This document shows, piece after piece, positions 15,503-21,344 of a DNA stretch of 24,099 nt. This stretch comes from a virus. The DNA lies in the IMG/VR virus record IMGVR_UViG_3300037245_004169, positions 1 to 24,099 of that record; one strand, given 5' to 3'. Each line of letters begins with the position of its first letter. Within the stretch, counting starts at the first letter, position 1. A program made the position numbers and the translations under genes. The notes under the pieces were generated by a model, which searched no databases, was not told the origin of the DNA, and was given only the letters and a program-made list of their open reading frames with translations.

Positions 15503-15678
15503 AAAGCCTCCAATAGTTTTTTAATGGTTTCTGGATTTTGGCACATCCGTTCCAGTGGAGTTTTCTCTTCTAACAAGACAGGTTCCTTGGCTTTGCACCA
15601 ATCACAGATTGGTTTTTCGATACCATACCACTCGAATTCGTGCATACATTTGGGATTTGAACAATGATAATATGGCAT
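15499..15678 (-). CDS. Small zinc-ribbon-like protein, 59 aa
   Basis: ATG 15678 is preferred, preceded by AAGGA, over an upstream in-frame start that would read through a terminator hairpin. Two cysteine pairs, CSNPKC and CDWC, about 20 residues apart (residues 6/11 and 30/33), with an aromatic-rich spacer (HEFEWYG), suggest a zinc ribbon. A short acidic helix follows. Such small phage proteins often bind nucleic acid or host transcription factors, but no function can be assigned. Its RBS starts right after the T-tract of an intrinsic terminator, so expression probably depends on readthrough or RNA processing. Confidence 0.6.
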   Translation of the reverse strand: MPYYHCSNPKCMHEFEWYGIEKPICDWCKAKEPVLLEEKTPLERMCQNPETIKKLLEAL

Positions 15679-15690
15679 AATTTTCCTTAG

Positions 15691-15722
15691 AAAAAAGGGA
15701 AGGCCGAAACTGCACCTTCCCC
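15691..15722 (-). terminator. Intrinsic terminator on the - strand
   Basis: Read on the - strand: GGGAAGG, an 11-nt loop, CCTTCCC, then TTTTTT. All seven stem pairs match, five of them G-C, and six Ts follow directly. This is the best terminator in the window. It would end transcripts coming from gp32 and from any RNA made in the gene-free region, about 280 nt after the gp32 stop. Confidence 0.85.
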
Positions 15723-15812
15723 TATAACCGGATGCTGACCGTTCCTGCATCTCGGCTGTGACGGCGGCGAGGTTGACGGTTTATCAGCCCGTGCCTGGAC
15801 CGCTGACAAATA

Positions 15813-15928
15813 GGAGGAGAATATCGGGTGACATGAAGCGTGATCGTTGGGATCGAACTGTTAACGGCGATTGCGCTTGGCCAGCTTATGTCTACCCATA
15901 CATTAAATATTACCCGATATTCTGCTCC
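15813..15928. ncRNA. Candidate structured RNA element, strand uncertain
   Basis: An outer helix pairs 15813-15829 with 15912-15928 (16 of 17 positions). Inside it, GACAT 15830-15834 pairs with ATGTC 15888-15892, and AAGCGTGATCG 15836-15846 pairs with 15868-15878. GGGT at 15826-15829 can alternatively pair with ACCC at 15894-15897, so two mutually exclusive folds exist. The innermost helix has two G-U pairs if transcribed from the + strand, which become C/A mismatches on the - strand; the terminator downstream nevertheless reads on the - strand. No tRNA fold fits. This is a structural inference only. Confidence 0.4.
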
Positions 15929-15935
15929 ATTCCGT

Positions 15936-15984
15936 TGATGTGGTGCGCCTTAGTCAGGAGTTGACCGGTGCGGATACCACATCA
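15936..15984. other. Hairpin just after the gp32 stop
   Basis: TGATGTGGT (15936-15944) pairs perfectly with ACCACATCA (15976-15984). Inside, GCGCC (15945-15949) pairs with GGTGC (15967-15971, one G-U), leaving a 4-nt bulge and a loop. It starts 15 nt beyond the gp32 stop codon and could protect the mRNA 3' end or be part of the neighbouring structured element. Confidence 0.45.
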
Positions 15985-15998
15985 TCAGGGGTTAAAGG

Positions 15999-17036
15999 TT
16001 AATCATCAAAGTTAAAATCGTCATCATCGTCGAAATTGAAATCGTCCCCGGCCGGTTTCTTGGCGTCATCTTTTGCCGGAGTTTCCGCGACTTCAGTTTC
16101 GGTGGCCGGTGCAGGGGTGGAGGACTCTTCCTCTTCGAAATTGAAATCGTCATCATCCCCAGGCGGCGCGGATTTGGCCGGAGTCTCGGCAGGTTTTTCT
16201 GCAGCCGGAGTCTCGGCCTCGGGAGTTTTGGCCGGTCCATCGCTGAACTCGTCCAGGAGTTCGTCTCCCTTGGTATCGGCAGGTTTCTTGGCCGATGTCG
16301 TTTTGGCATCAATTTTCATGATGCGATTGAACTTTTTGGCCATCTTTTCGTAAGTGGGAAATTTATCAGCGGCCAAAAATTCGTCCAGGTCGGTCATCTG
16401 GTTAAATATGACTTCCAGGGCTTCATCGGTCTCGACGACCGGCCCAATCTTGTCAACAAAGACAGAGTTGTCATAATTGTTTCTACCAGATTTCTGGCGA
16501 AGTTTAAGTTTAAAAGCACAGCCTTCCCAAGGGTCAAAAATTTGGATGGCTTCATCCAACTCGGACTCGGGGAAGATTTTTTCCTCGATCTTTTCATAGA
16601 TCTTGACCCCAAACTTAAAGAGGAAAATTTTGCCATTGTTCGCGGGTTTATTCAGGTCGTTGATGACGAGAATGTTTGCCACAAACTGTTTGGTGCGGCT
16701 ATACCGGCGAGCAAAATTGCGGCTCTCTTCGGTATCTTCATCCCAATACGGTTCGATGTATTCACAAACCGGGCAGGGATTGGCGAATGTTGACGGGCAG
16801 TTGTCGATGAACCATTTGCCCTTCTCTTTGAAGCCGTGCTGGTAAAATGAAATCGTGGGCGGCTTCTCGATGTCCGGTTGCGGCATAAAGCGGATGAGCG
16901 CATTGCAACTGCCTGTATCATCCTTGGTCGGAAGCCAGAATCGTTCATCCTTTTTGAACTTGGGATTCTGATCCTTCATCTTGGCGACCGATTTCTTGAG
17001 TTTGCCCCGGCCCTTTTTGAAACTTTTAAAGTCCAT
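15999..17036 (-). CDS. 32: Single-stranded DNA-binding protein, T4 gp32-like
   Basis: A 345-aa protein (T4 gp32: 301) with AAGGAG nine bases before ATG 17036. The N-terminal basic part (KKGRGKLKKSVAKM, residues 7-20) corresponds to the region that gives T4 gp32 cooperative binding. A zinc site is visible at H67, C80, C88 and C91; T4 uses H64, C77, C87 and C90. The OB-fold core continues to about 245 (VANILVINDLNKPANNGKIF, IFDPWEGCAFKLKL, YDNSVF). Then comes a Pro/Ala/Glu/Thr-rich linker and a very acidic tail with three FNF motifs among Asp and Glu runs. The tail would recruit replication partners such as the gp59-like loader encoded upstream. The protein coats ssDNA in replication and recombination. 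The long linker and tail account for the extra length. Confidence 0.93.
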   Translation of the reverse strand: MDFKSFKKGRGKLKKSVAKMKDQNPKFKKDERFWLPTKDDTGSCNALIRFMPQPDIEKPPTISFYQHGFKEKGKWFIDNCPSTFANPCPVCEYIEPYWDEDTEESRNFARRYSRTKQFVANILVINDLNKPANNGKIFLFKFGVKIYEKIEEKIFPESELDEAIQIFDPWEGCAFKLKLRQKSGRNNYDNSVFVDKIGPVVETDEALEVIFNQMTDLDEFLAADKFPTYEKMAKKFNRIMKIDAKTTSAKKPADTKGDELLDEFSDGPAKTPEAETPAAEKPAETPAKSAPPGDDDDFNFEEEESSTPAPATETEVAETPAKDDAKKPAGDDFNFDDDDDFNFDD

Positions 17037-17066
17037 TCAAATAATCTCCTTCTTAGGAATTAGTGG

Positions 17067-17111
17067 TTAGTGCGCCTTTCGGCCTAATGATGCGGGAACC
17101 AAATTGCTCCC
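17067..17111 (-). promoter_or_regulatory. Structured leader of the gp32 mRNA
   Basis: Two hairpins lie between the promoter-like site and the RBS. One is GGGAGC/GGTTCCC (17094-17111). The other is TTAGGCC-GAAA-GGC-(GCA bulge)-CTAA (17067-17087), closed by a GAAA tetraloop. The RBS and start region after them are A/T-rich. T4 gp32 represses its own translation by binding a pseudoknot and an unstructured stretch upstream of its RBS; a similar arrangement is plausible here but not shown. Confidence 0.4.
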
Positions 17112-17130
17112 TCTTTCGATGTATGCAAGT

Positions 17131-17139
17131 ATCATACCA
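17131..17139 (-). promoter_or_regulatory. Extended -10 promoter-like site for gp32
   Basis: On the - strand TGG-TATGAT forms an extended -10 element, with a start expected near 17124 and an RBS 75 nt further on. No good -35 is seen. The site overlaps the last codons of the preceding gene, as expected for an internal promoter giving extra gp32. Confidence 0.4.
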
Positions 17140-17386
17140 CATCATTTACGGTTTGACACAATTTTCTTTTCCTTCTTTTTAACACTGGCATATTGATCAC
17201 TTGTCCGTTCTCGGTTCCACCCATCCTGACAAATTCATATTCTCGATGCATATAGTCAAGATCAGCGGCGACACAGGATTCTATGGAAAAGCTGACCGGG
17301 ATACCGTCCCTGATTTCTTGCACCATAAAAAAGAGTTTTGCCTTTTTTGCTGCCTCAGCCATTTGTTGTCTAAATCGTTCCCTCAT
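17132..17386 (-). CDS. Hypothetical basic protein, 84 aa
   Basis: ATG 17386 is chosen because TAAGGAG lies seven bases upstream; an earlier ATG at 17407 has no RBS. The N-terminus is a charged helix (MRERFRQQMAEAAKKAKLFF), the middle is probably strand, and the C-terminus is strongly basic (LKRRKRKLCQ). The basic tail suggests nucleic-acid binding. It sits between the gp59-like and gp32-like genes; in T4 gp59 and gp32 are adjacent, so this is an insertion relative to T4. No family recognised. Confidence 0.55.
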   Translation of the reverse strand: MRERFRQQMAEAAKKAKLFFMVQEIRDGIPVSFSIESCVAADLDYMHREYEFVRMGGTENGQVINMPVLKRRKRKLCQTVNDVV

Positions 17387-17403
17387 AAGTTGTCTCCTTA
17401 GTT

Positions 17404-18087
17404 TCATTTTAATGCCCATCCAATTAGGGTTTGTTGGGATTTCATTGCTATTTCCAGTTGTTCGGGATCGGCCAAATGTTTTATTTTCAATATTAACTGG
17501 CTCATTGCCTCGTAAAGTGAAATGAAAAAGGCGTGGCGCTCCGGCGTCCAGTCAATGCGGTTTTGATTTGTGGCTTGATCCCCATATCTCCCTTTCGGGC
17601 GGCAATCATCGCGTATACCTTGAGGCAAATCGTCAGCGTCATCAACCTTATTATATGTCCAGTATACTTCCCCGTCCTCGCGCTCATTGCGTTCCTGGAT
17701 ATAAACTCTGGCCTTTACTCCAACAATCATCCCTTTATCAAAGCTGAAGTCTTCCCCTCGGAACAGGCATATCGTCTCTTCGGGATCGTCTTCCCCAGGA
17801 ATAAAATTGTCATGGAATTTCGCTGGCCCCATTATAAAGCCGCTCATTTTGAATTTGTAAAGTATGACCTTTTTGGATGTTGTCCGAGAATTTATATATT
17901 TTTCCTTGGCCTCTTTAAAAGCCTTGACGCACCCGGCGCGGGTCTCGTGGACAATCTCCTCAAATCCTAATTTATCCCTCATACATGGCGGACACATTAT
18001 TCGAAACATTCCATCTTTCAATACACGGATCGATCTAATAAATTCTTCCCCGTTGATAAAATCTATTTCTCGGCTGATTACTGGCAT
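17404..18087 (-). CDS. Hypothetical protein, 227 aa, upstream of gp32
   Basis: The ATG at 18087 lies two bases after the stop of the gp59-like gene. An acidic/hydrophobic N-terminal region includes a CPPC motif (about residues 33-36), which could bind metal or be redox-active. A central strand-rich section follows (VILYKFKMSGFIMGPAKFHD, later IVGVKARVYIQERN), and the last 40 residues form a helical end (TPERHAFFISLYEAMSQLIL and onward). I recognise no family. The place in the gp59-gp32 operon points to replication or recombination, by context only. Confidence 0.6.
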   Translation of the reverse strand: MPVISREIDFINGEEFIRSIRVLKDGMFRIMCPPCMRDKLGFEEIVHETRAGCVKAFKEAKEKYINSRTTSKKVILYKFKMSGFIMGPAKFHDNFIPGEDDPEETICLFRGEDFSFDKGMIVGVKARVYIQERNEREDGEVYWTYNKVDDADDLPQGIRDDCRPKGRYGDQATNQNRIDWTPERHAFFISLYEAMSQLILKIKHLADPEQLEIAMKSQQTLIGWALK

Positions 18088-18089
18088 AA

Positions 18090-18773
18090 TTATTTCCCGT
18101 ATTTCATTATGTAATGGTGATATTTTTGTATCTCTTCCTTCCAGGCGATATCTTCAAAGTGATGATATACGATTGGAGAGTATTTGACAAAAATTAGTTT
18201 GTAATGTTTGATGGCGGCTTCCTCAACGATATTTTGACAGTTCCAATCAAGTCCCCTGGCGATACCAAATACCTCGTTAAAAGCAATGATAGAATTGGTG
18301 GATATTTTGCCCCTGTTATACAGCTTATAAATAAGCGGGAGTTTTGTATACCCGGTGTTCCGGCCATAAAACATATCTTGTGGCTGGATGCCCTTTTCAT
18401 AACAGTAGAGGATGGCGTGAAGGTAATCAGATTTGACGGTCCCGAGGATATCCGCCAGCTCCAGCTCGTTCTGTTTATACGTTTGGAAGTCGTCATTAAA
18501 AATGGCCGATACATGGAAAGAAGGGTCTTTGATACAATATGAGGCGAATAAACGGATATAATTCACTTTATTCGCTGGAATCTTCTCCATGATTTTAAGG
18601 AACATCATCCCGTCCCGGTCCTTGCGGCCGTCATTCCAGCTCTTGAGGAACCGTTGCTTTTGTGGGAGGCGGCTTTCCATTATATTGTATTTGCCGCTGC
18701 CAAAGTGGATATTTTTGACGGCCACATAAATCCAATAGGCGTGGAAGCCAGTGATATCGTGTAATTTATTCAT
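18090..18773 (-). CDS. 59: Replicative helicase loader, T4 gp59-like
   Basis: A 227-aa protein (T4 gp59: 217) starting at an ATGA overlap. Landmarks in T4 order: an N-terminal YWIYVAVKNIHFGSGKYN (T4: KLYLMIKQHMNGKYD), a basic KRFLKSW..KDRDGMMFLKIM segment, a middle helix NYIRLFASYCIKDPSFHVSA (T4: LALIFISNLVANQDAWIG), LPLIYKLYNRGKISTNSIIA (T4: SYIFKLLQSNIISFETFI), then an FNEVFGIARGLDW-type end. gp59 binds forked DNA and the gp32 tail and loads the gp41 helicase. Short distance to a gp32-like gene strongly supports the call, although identity is low. It is mainly basic and helical, as is T4 gp59. Confidence 0.78.
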   Translation of the reverse strand: MNKLHDITGFHAYWIYVAVKNIHFGSGKYNIMESRLPQKQRFLKSWNDGRKDRDGMMFLKIMEKIPANKVNYIRLFASYCIKDPSFHVSAIFNDDFQTYKQNELELADILGTVKSDYLHAILYCYEKGIQPQDMFYGRNTGYTKLPLIYKLYNRGKISTNSIIAFNEVFGIARGLDWNCQNIVEEAAIKHYKLIFVKYSPIVYHHFEDIAWKEEIQKYHHYIMKYGK

Positions 18774-19087
18774 CGGCTATTCCACATATTTTCGGCGTCT
18801 TCCTCATTGATTCCCGTTGGTCCCTCGGTCCCACATCCATTGCAAAGAACGTTATATTGTTCCTCTCCGTTGGACGTCGTGACGAGATCCATACTTTTGC
18901 AAAAAGGACATGCCTTTTCATCGGGAAGTGGGCACCAATCCGGTATTGGATTGGTATCTTCGTCTTCGCCCATCCAGCATACCATTTTATTCTTTGATCG
19001 ACATACCCATCGCGTTATATTTTCATCGCACGTAACACCTGGGCAGTGGGTGCAGTGGACGACTTTGCGGGTGAATATTTTCATCAT
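18770..19087 (-). CDS. Lar-like zinc-ribbon protein (restriction-alleviation family)
   Basis: A 105-aa protein starting at ATG 19087 (ATGA overlap), or at ATG 19084, which is better spaced from AAGGTG. The second half carries KACPFCKSMDLV, a second pair LCNGCGTEGP, then EDAENMWNSR. This is the 'CPFCGS ... C..CG..GP ... EA...WN.R' signature of Lar-type proteins, first known from the Rac prophage, where Lar modulates type I restriction. The N-terminal half adds a separate Cys-rich part (CTHCPGVTCDENITRWVC, later CW and WCP). Whether it acts against restriction or is just a nucleic-acid-binding ribbon cannot be told. Same operon as gp59 and gp32. Confidence 0.65.
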   Translation of the reverse strand: MMKIFTRKVVHCTHCPGVTCDENITRWVCRSKNKMVCWMGEDEDTNPIPDWCPLPDEKACPFCKSMDLVTTSNGEEQYNVLCNGCGTEGPTGINEEDAENMWNSR

Positions 19088-19473
19088 TTCACCTTAATAA
19101 ATCCTTTGAAATTTTCCTTGGCTATTATTTCGGCAATACCCATCTCATCCATCAAATTATAGCACGTAACCGATTCAACAAGCAATGTATAATTGTCGGA
19201 CTTCCATATTTCTTTGGCGTGGGCGCGGACATTATCCGGCAATAAAAATTGTTCCCGGCTCTTGCCACCAGTAAAACTATGAAAGTCTTGGGTATCCACC
19301 CCAGTGAATTTTACCATCTCGGTGCGGGTATGAATAAGGCAGTCCCCAAAGGTTTTAAATTTCTTGCTCTTGGTCACGACATAAAAGTGAATATGTGCTT
19401 GCCGGTCGGCACAACATTCACATCGTGCCAATGCCGCTTCTCTATCCTCTAACTCAATTTTCCTTGGCTCCAT
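19084..19473 (-). CDS. Hypothetical protein, 129 aa, after the radical SAM gene
   Basis: The ATG at 19473 overlaps the stop of the radical SAM gene (TAATG). A charged N-terminal helix carries a CECC cluster (residues 18-21), then AHIHFYVVTKSKKFKTFGDC, with a further cysteine that could complete a metal site. The rest is mixed helix and strand with a C-terminal FKGFIKVK. Tight coupling suggests it works with the enzyme or the Lar-like protein next to it. No family recognised. Confidence 0.55.
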   Translation of the reverse strand: MEPRKIELEDREAALARCECCADRQAHIHFYVVTKSKKFKTFGDCLIHTRTEMVKFTGVDTQDFHSFTGGKSREQFLLPDNVRAHAKEIWKSDNYTLLVESVTCYNLMDEMGIAEIIAKENFKGFIKVK

Positions 19474-20282
19474 TATTTCACCTGATGGGCATTATATGCC
19501 TTTTCCATAGTTTCGTCCCAGGAATTGTCATTGAACTTTGGCCGTTGGCCCTGGGGACAAGTTGATGAGGTGCCGTCTGGAAAATACCAAAGGGCTTTCA
19601 ATGTTACACAATCCCTTTCACATCCTTCACACGCGACCCCGCGATTAATTTGTCTTCCGGTAAAACGTGAACTTACTTCAGGAAATATTACCATGATCGC
19701 GCGAATTTTGTCAAATACTTTGTCTCGGTCTACCGAATAAAAGTCTGCAAATAGCTTGACTGGGATATTGGCAAACCTATAATATTTAACAAGGTCAAAC
19801 AATTCGTTCACGGTCATTGCATCGGTGACAACTATTTGGACACAGACCGTGTCCGTAAGTTTTCTGGTAAGTTTTCTGAATTCCAGGATTTGCTCATCCT
19901 TGGTAGTCGGATGGACATGCCATTTATCAACTAATTCGATATGGCACTCATCCAGGGCGAGGCCGTTGGTGGCGACCTTTACGATATCACAATGGTGCCG
20001 AGCAGAAGAAAGAATTAAATGCAGTGTTGGATATAACCCCGGCTCACCTCCTGAAAAGGTTATGATCGATTCCTGCTTTATTGACTTCATGAATTGCCCA
20101 TATGCTCTGATGCAATCCATCAAATCAAAAGGAGGCGCGTATCTGGCCGGGGTTTTTGCCTGGAAATCGTTAAGACAAAAACTGCAGTTTTTATTGCAAT
20201 AATTGGTGAGGAGAACTCTCAACCGAAATTCATTGGCGTGGATCATTTTATCGTGGATCATTTTATCAATCACAAAGTCCAT
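19473..20282 (-). CDS. Radical SAM enzyme of unknown specificity
   Basis: A 269-aa protein. ATG 20282 has GAGGAG seven bases upstream; the upstream in-frame start has none. The core motif CNKNCSFC (C29, C33, C36; CX3CX2C) would hold the [4Fe-4S] cluster that cleaves S-adenosylmethionine, and FSGGEPGLYP (GGEP at 78-81) binds SAM. A C-terminal cysteine set (C218, C221, C225, C242: CEGCERDC then a later TCPQG) could hold a second cluster or zinc, like partial SPASM-type tails. Neighbours are replication genes and small ORFs, which does not reveal the substrate. It might modify a nucleoside, a peptide or a protein. No QueE- or viperin-specific motif is seen. Residues 6-10 and 11-15 repeat (DKMIH twice). 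Confidence 0.85.
   Translation of the reverse strand: MDFVIDKMIHDKMIHANEFRLRVLLTNYCNKNCSFCLNDFQAKTPARYAPPFDLMDCIRAYGQFMKSIKQESIITFSGGEPGLYPTLHLILSSARHHCDIVKVATNGLALDECHIELVDKWHVHPTTKDEQILEFRKLTRKLTDTVCVQIVVTDAMTVNELFDLVKYYRFANIPVKLFADFYSVDRDKVFDKIRAIMVIFPEVSSRFTGRQINRGVACEGCERDCVTLKALWYFPDGTSSTCPQGQRPKFNDNSWDETMEKAYNAHQVK
20238..20267. repeat. 15-bp tandem duplication inside the radical SAM gene
   Basis: GTGGATCATTTTATC occurs twice, at 20238-20252 and 20253-20267, with no mismatch. On the coding strand it gives DKMIH twice, near the N-terminus, before the core motif. A recent slippage event that keeps the frame. Confidence 0.85.
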
Positions 20283-20293
20283 TACAAATCTCC

Positions 20294-20476
20294 TCATTCA
20301 CTATCATCAAATCCGAAAAAGTGATTTATTTTATACCGTAATTCATCCGGTATGATGCCATCTCCGGTGGGTCCACCAGTTCCATATGCTCCGTGCGCGG
20401 CCCAAACCTGTTCCAAAAGGTTATTCCCCTCTTTTAGTTTGGCGACTTCTTCCATTAATTCATCTAAGATATTCAT
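20294..20476 (-). CDS. Small hypothetical protein, 60 aa
   Basis: The ATG at 20476 overlaps the previous stop (ATGA). An amphipathic acidic helix (MNILDELMEEVAKLKEGNNL) is followed by a Gly-rich stretch (HGAYGTGGPTGDG) and an acidic, aromatic end (HFFGFDDSE). The stop is 12 nt before the radical SAM start. No family is recognised; tight coupling supports it as a real gene. Confidence 0.5.
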   Translation of the reverse strand: MNILDELMEEVAKLKEGNNLLEQVWAAHGAYGTGGPTGDGIIPDELRYKINHFFGFDDSE

Positions 20477-20703
20477 AATCCTTTAAAAATCTCCGTTAGG
20501 TTTATCTCGTCCGCGTCCGGCTCGATCATTTTCCGGCATTTGAATTCGTGGAGCAAATGCTCCATCATTGTCGGATTTTCTTTAATCACGTCGGCGACGT
20601 CAAAGTAATCGATTTCATCCGACCCCTCGACCAGCTCACAGATTACGTCTATCAATCCGTGGCCGGTCTCCATTTTTTCGAGTATGGCTTTTGAGATATT
20701 CAT
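20473..20703 (-). CDS. Possible gp33-like late-transcription factor (76 aa)
   Basis: The ATG at 20703 directly abuts the stop of the preceding gene. The pattern GHGLIDVICELVEGSDEIDYFDVADVIKENPTMME is like that of T4-type gp33 (co-activator of late transcription): 'I..LV...-.I.Y.DAV.....-.-.E', then 'LL..FK.+..IE' and a short acidic-hydrophobic tail (INLTEIFKGL). T4 gp33 uses such a tail to bind the sliding clamp. In T4, gene 33 lies just before 59-32; here it is in the same operon, a few genes away. The match is pattern-level only, and it could instead be an unrelated small helical protein. Confidence 0.35.
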   Translation of the reverse strand: MNISKAILEKMETGHGLIDVICELVEGSDEIDYFDVADVIKENPTMMEHLLHEFKCRKMIEPDADEINLTEIFKGL

Positions 20704-21231
20704 TTACATCTCCCTGATCATGGCTTCGGCTTCGCGATACCCTCCGGTGGTTCCCCATGCCATTCCCAGTTTACTGGCCAGCATTCGGCGAAGGCGGCGC
20801 GGCATACCCATCATGGCGGTTATGGCCTTGAGTGCGTTGTTCTCCCCGAAATATTTGATCTGACGGGCAGCGTCCCGGTTCCTGATATCGATTTGGTTCT
20901 TGGTATGGACGTTCATGCCCTTGGTCGGTATACGAGCACCAGTTTTGCTATTGTGCAGGATGCGGACCAGTTTACCGTGGCGGAGAATAACCTTTTCTCT
21001 GATATCGGCAAATTTCCGGCTGGCGAGCTTGGCTTTGTTAGCCTGGGCTTTGGTATTGGTCTCTTTGATGTATTGCCCGTATGCCCAAGATGGCCATACA
21101 GCGACCTGCCCGATTTTCTCGAGTCCATCTTTCCAGTCGACCAAAAGGTTTTTGATTGTGCGCGGTTTTAAGGTGCTGCTGGTATCGTTTTTGTACTCTA
21201 TGCTGCTGGCGCTGCTTTTTCCATTTTCCAT
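20704..21231 (-). CDS. Hypothetical basic protein, 175 aa, first gene of the replication operon
   Basis: ATG 21231 is chosen: AAAGGAG lies eight bases upstream; ATG 21237 is too close to it, and the longer frame would start inside the promoter. The N-terminal 25 residues are Ser/Lys-rich and flexible. A basic, helical middle follows (IREKVILRHGKLVRILHNSK) and a basic C-terminal region (MPRRLRRMLASKLGMAW). Strong positive charge suggests DNA or RNA binding. I see no catalytic motif and know no family. It is the first gene behind a strong promoter, so it is expected to be made in quantity early. Confidence 0.6.
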   Translation of the reverse strand: MENGKSSASSIEYKNDTSSTLKPRTIKNLLVDWKDGLEKIGQVAVWPSWAYGQYIKETNTKAQANKAKLASRKFADIREKVILRHGKLVRILHNSKTGARIPTKGMNVHTKNQIDIRNRDAARQIKYFGENNALKAITAMMGMPRRLRRMLASKLGMAWGTTGGYREAEAMIREM

Positions 21232-21253
21232 TTTCATTTCTCCTTTGTTGGGG

Positions 21254-21293
21254 TTTTCCTGCAATTGTCTTATAATAGCAAATTGCAGGAAAA
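21254..21293. promoter_or_regulatory. 13-bp perfect inverted repeat around the -10: putative operator
   Basis: TTTTCCTGCAATT (21254-21266) and AATTGCAGGAAAA (21281-21293) are exact reverse complements, separated by 14 bp that contain the -10 box. The inner arm falls between -10 and -35, and the outer arm covers the expected start site. This is a typical layout for a repressor site; the repressor is unknown. Confidence 0.6.
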
Positions 21294-21300
21294 CTGTCAA
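21272..21300 (-). promoter_or_regulatory. Strong sigma70-type promoter of the replication operon
   Basis: Reading on the - strand: TTGACA (21300-21295), a 17-bp spacer, TATTAT (21277-21272). The -35 is a consensus match and the -10 differs at one position. Transcription should start near 21265, giving a leader of about 34 nt before ATG 21231. It recruits host RNA polymerase without a phage factor. Confidence 0.8.
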
Positions 21301-21303
21301 ATC

Positions 21304-21341
21304 TAATTTATAGTGTCATAGATAATTTATAGTGTCATAGA
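21304..21341. repeat. Perfect 19-bp tandem repeat just upstream of the -35
   Basis: TAATTTATAGTGTCATAGA is present at 21304-21322 and again at 21323-21341 without mismatch, ending 4 bp from the -35 of the operon promoter. AT-rich and placed at -40 to -80, it could be an UP element or a pair of activator sites, or simply a recent slippage. Confidence 0.8.
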
Positions 21342-21344
21342 GTA

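Larger units (their letters stand above)
15679..15998. other. 320-nt gene-free stretch rich in inverted repeats
   Basis: This lies between the end of gp32 and the small zinc-ribbon gene. I find no plausible coding frame in it. It contains the intrinsic terminator at 15691-15722, a 116-nt paired element at 15813-15928, a second hairpin at 15936-15984, and further partial pairings (ATAACCG near 15724 with CGGTTTAT near 15776; TCAGC/GCTGA near 15784-15806). A structured RNA, or a DNA-level element such as an origin, are both possible. Confidence 0.6.

Noticed and set aside
15835-15892. A TTCGATC motif and flanking pairs on the - strand that look like a tRNA T-loop
   Set aside because: The bases on either side of the loop do not pair as a T-stem, and no acceptor, D and anticodon stems of proper length can be drawn together.
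15758-15964. A 68-codon open frame on the + strand
   Set aside because: It has no RBS, lies opposite to all neighbouring genes, and covers the paired element at 15813-15928; its residues look random.
18326-18333. TATAAATA, the T4 late-promoter box, on the + strand
   Set aside because: It lies inside the gp59-like gene on the opposite strand, far from any + strand gene start; an isolated 8-mer in A/T-rich DNA is expected by chance.
20294-20476. A RiPP precursor peptide for the radical SAM enzyme
   Set aside because: The ORF has a Gly-rich segment but no leader/core pattern, cysteines or known recognition motif; not claimed beyond the finding on the enzyme.
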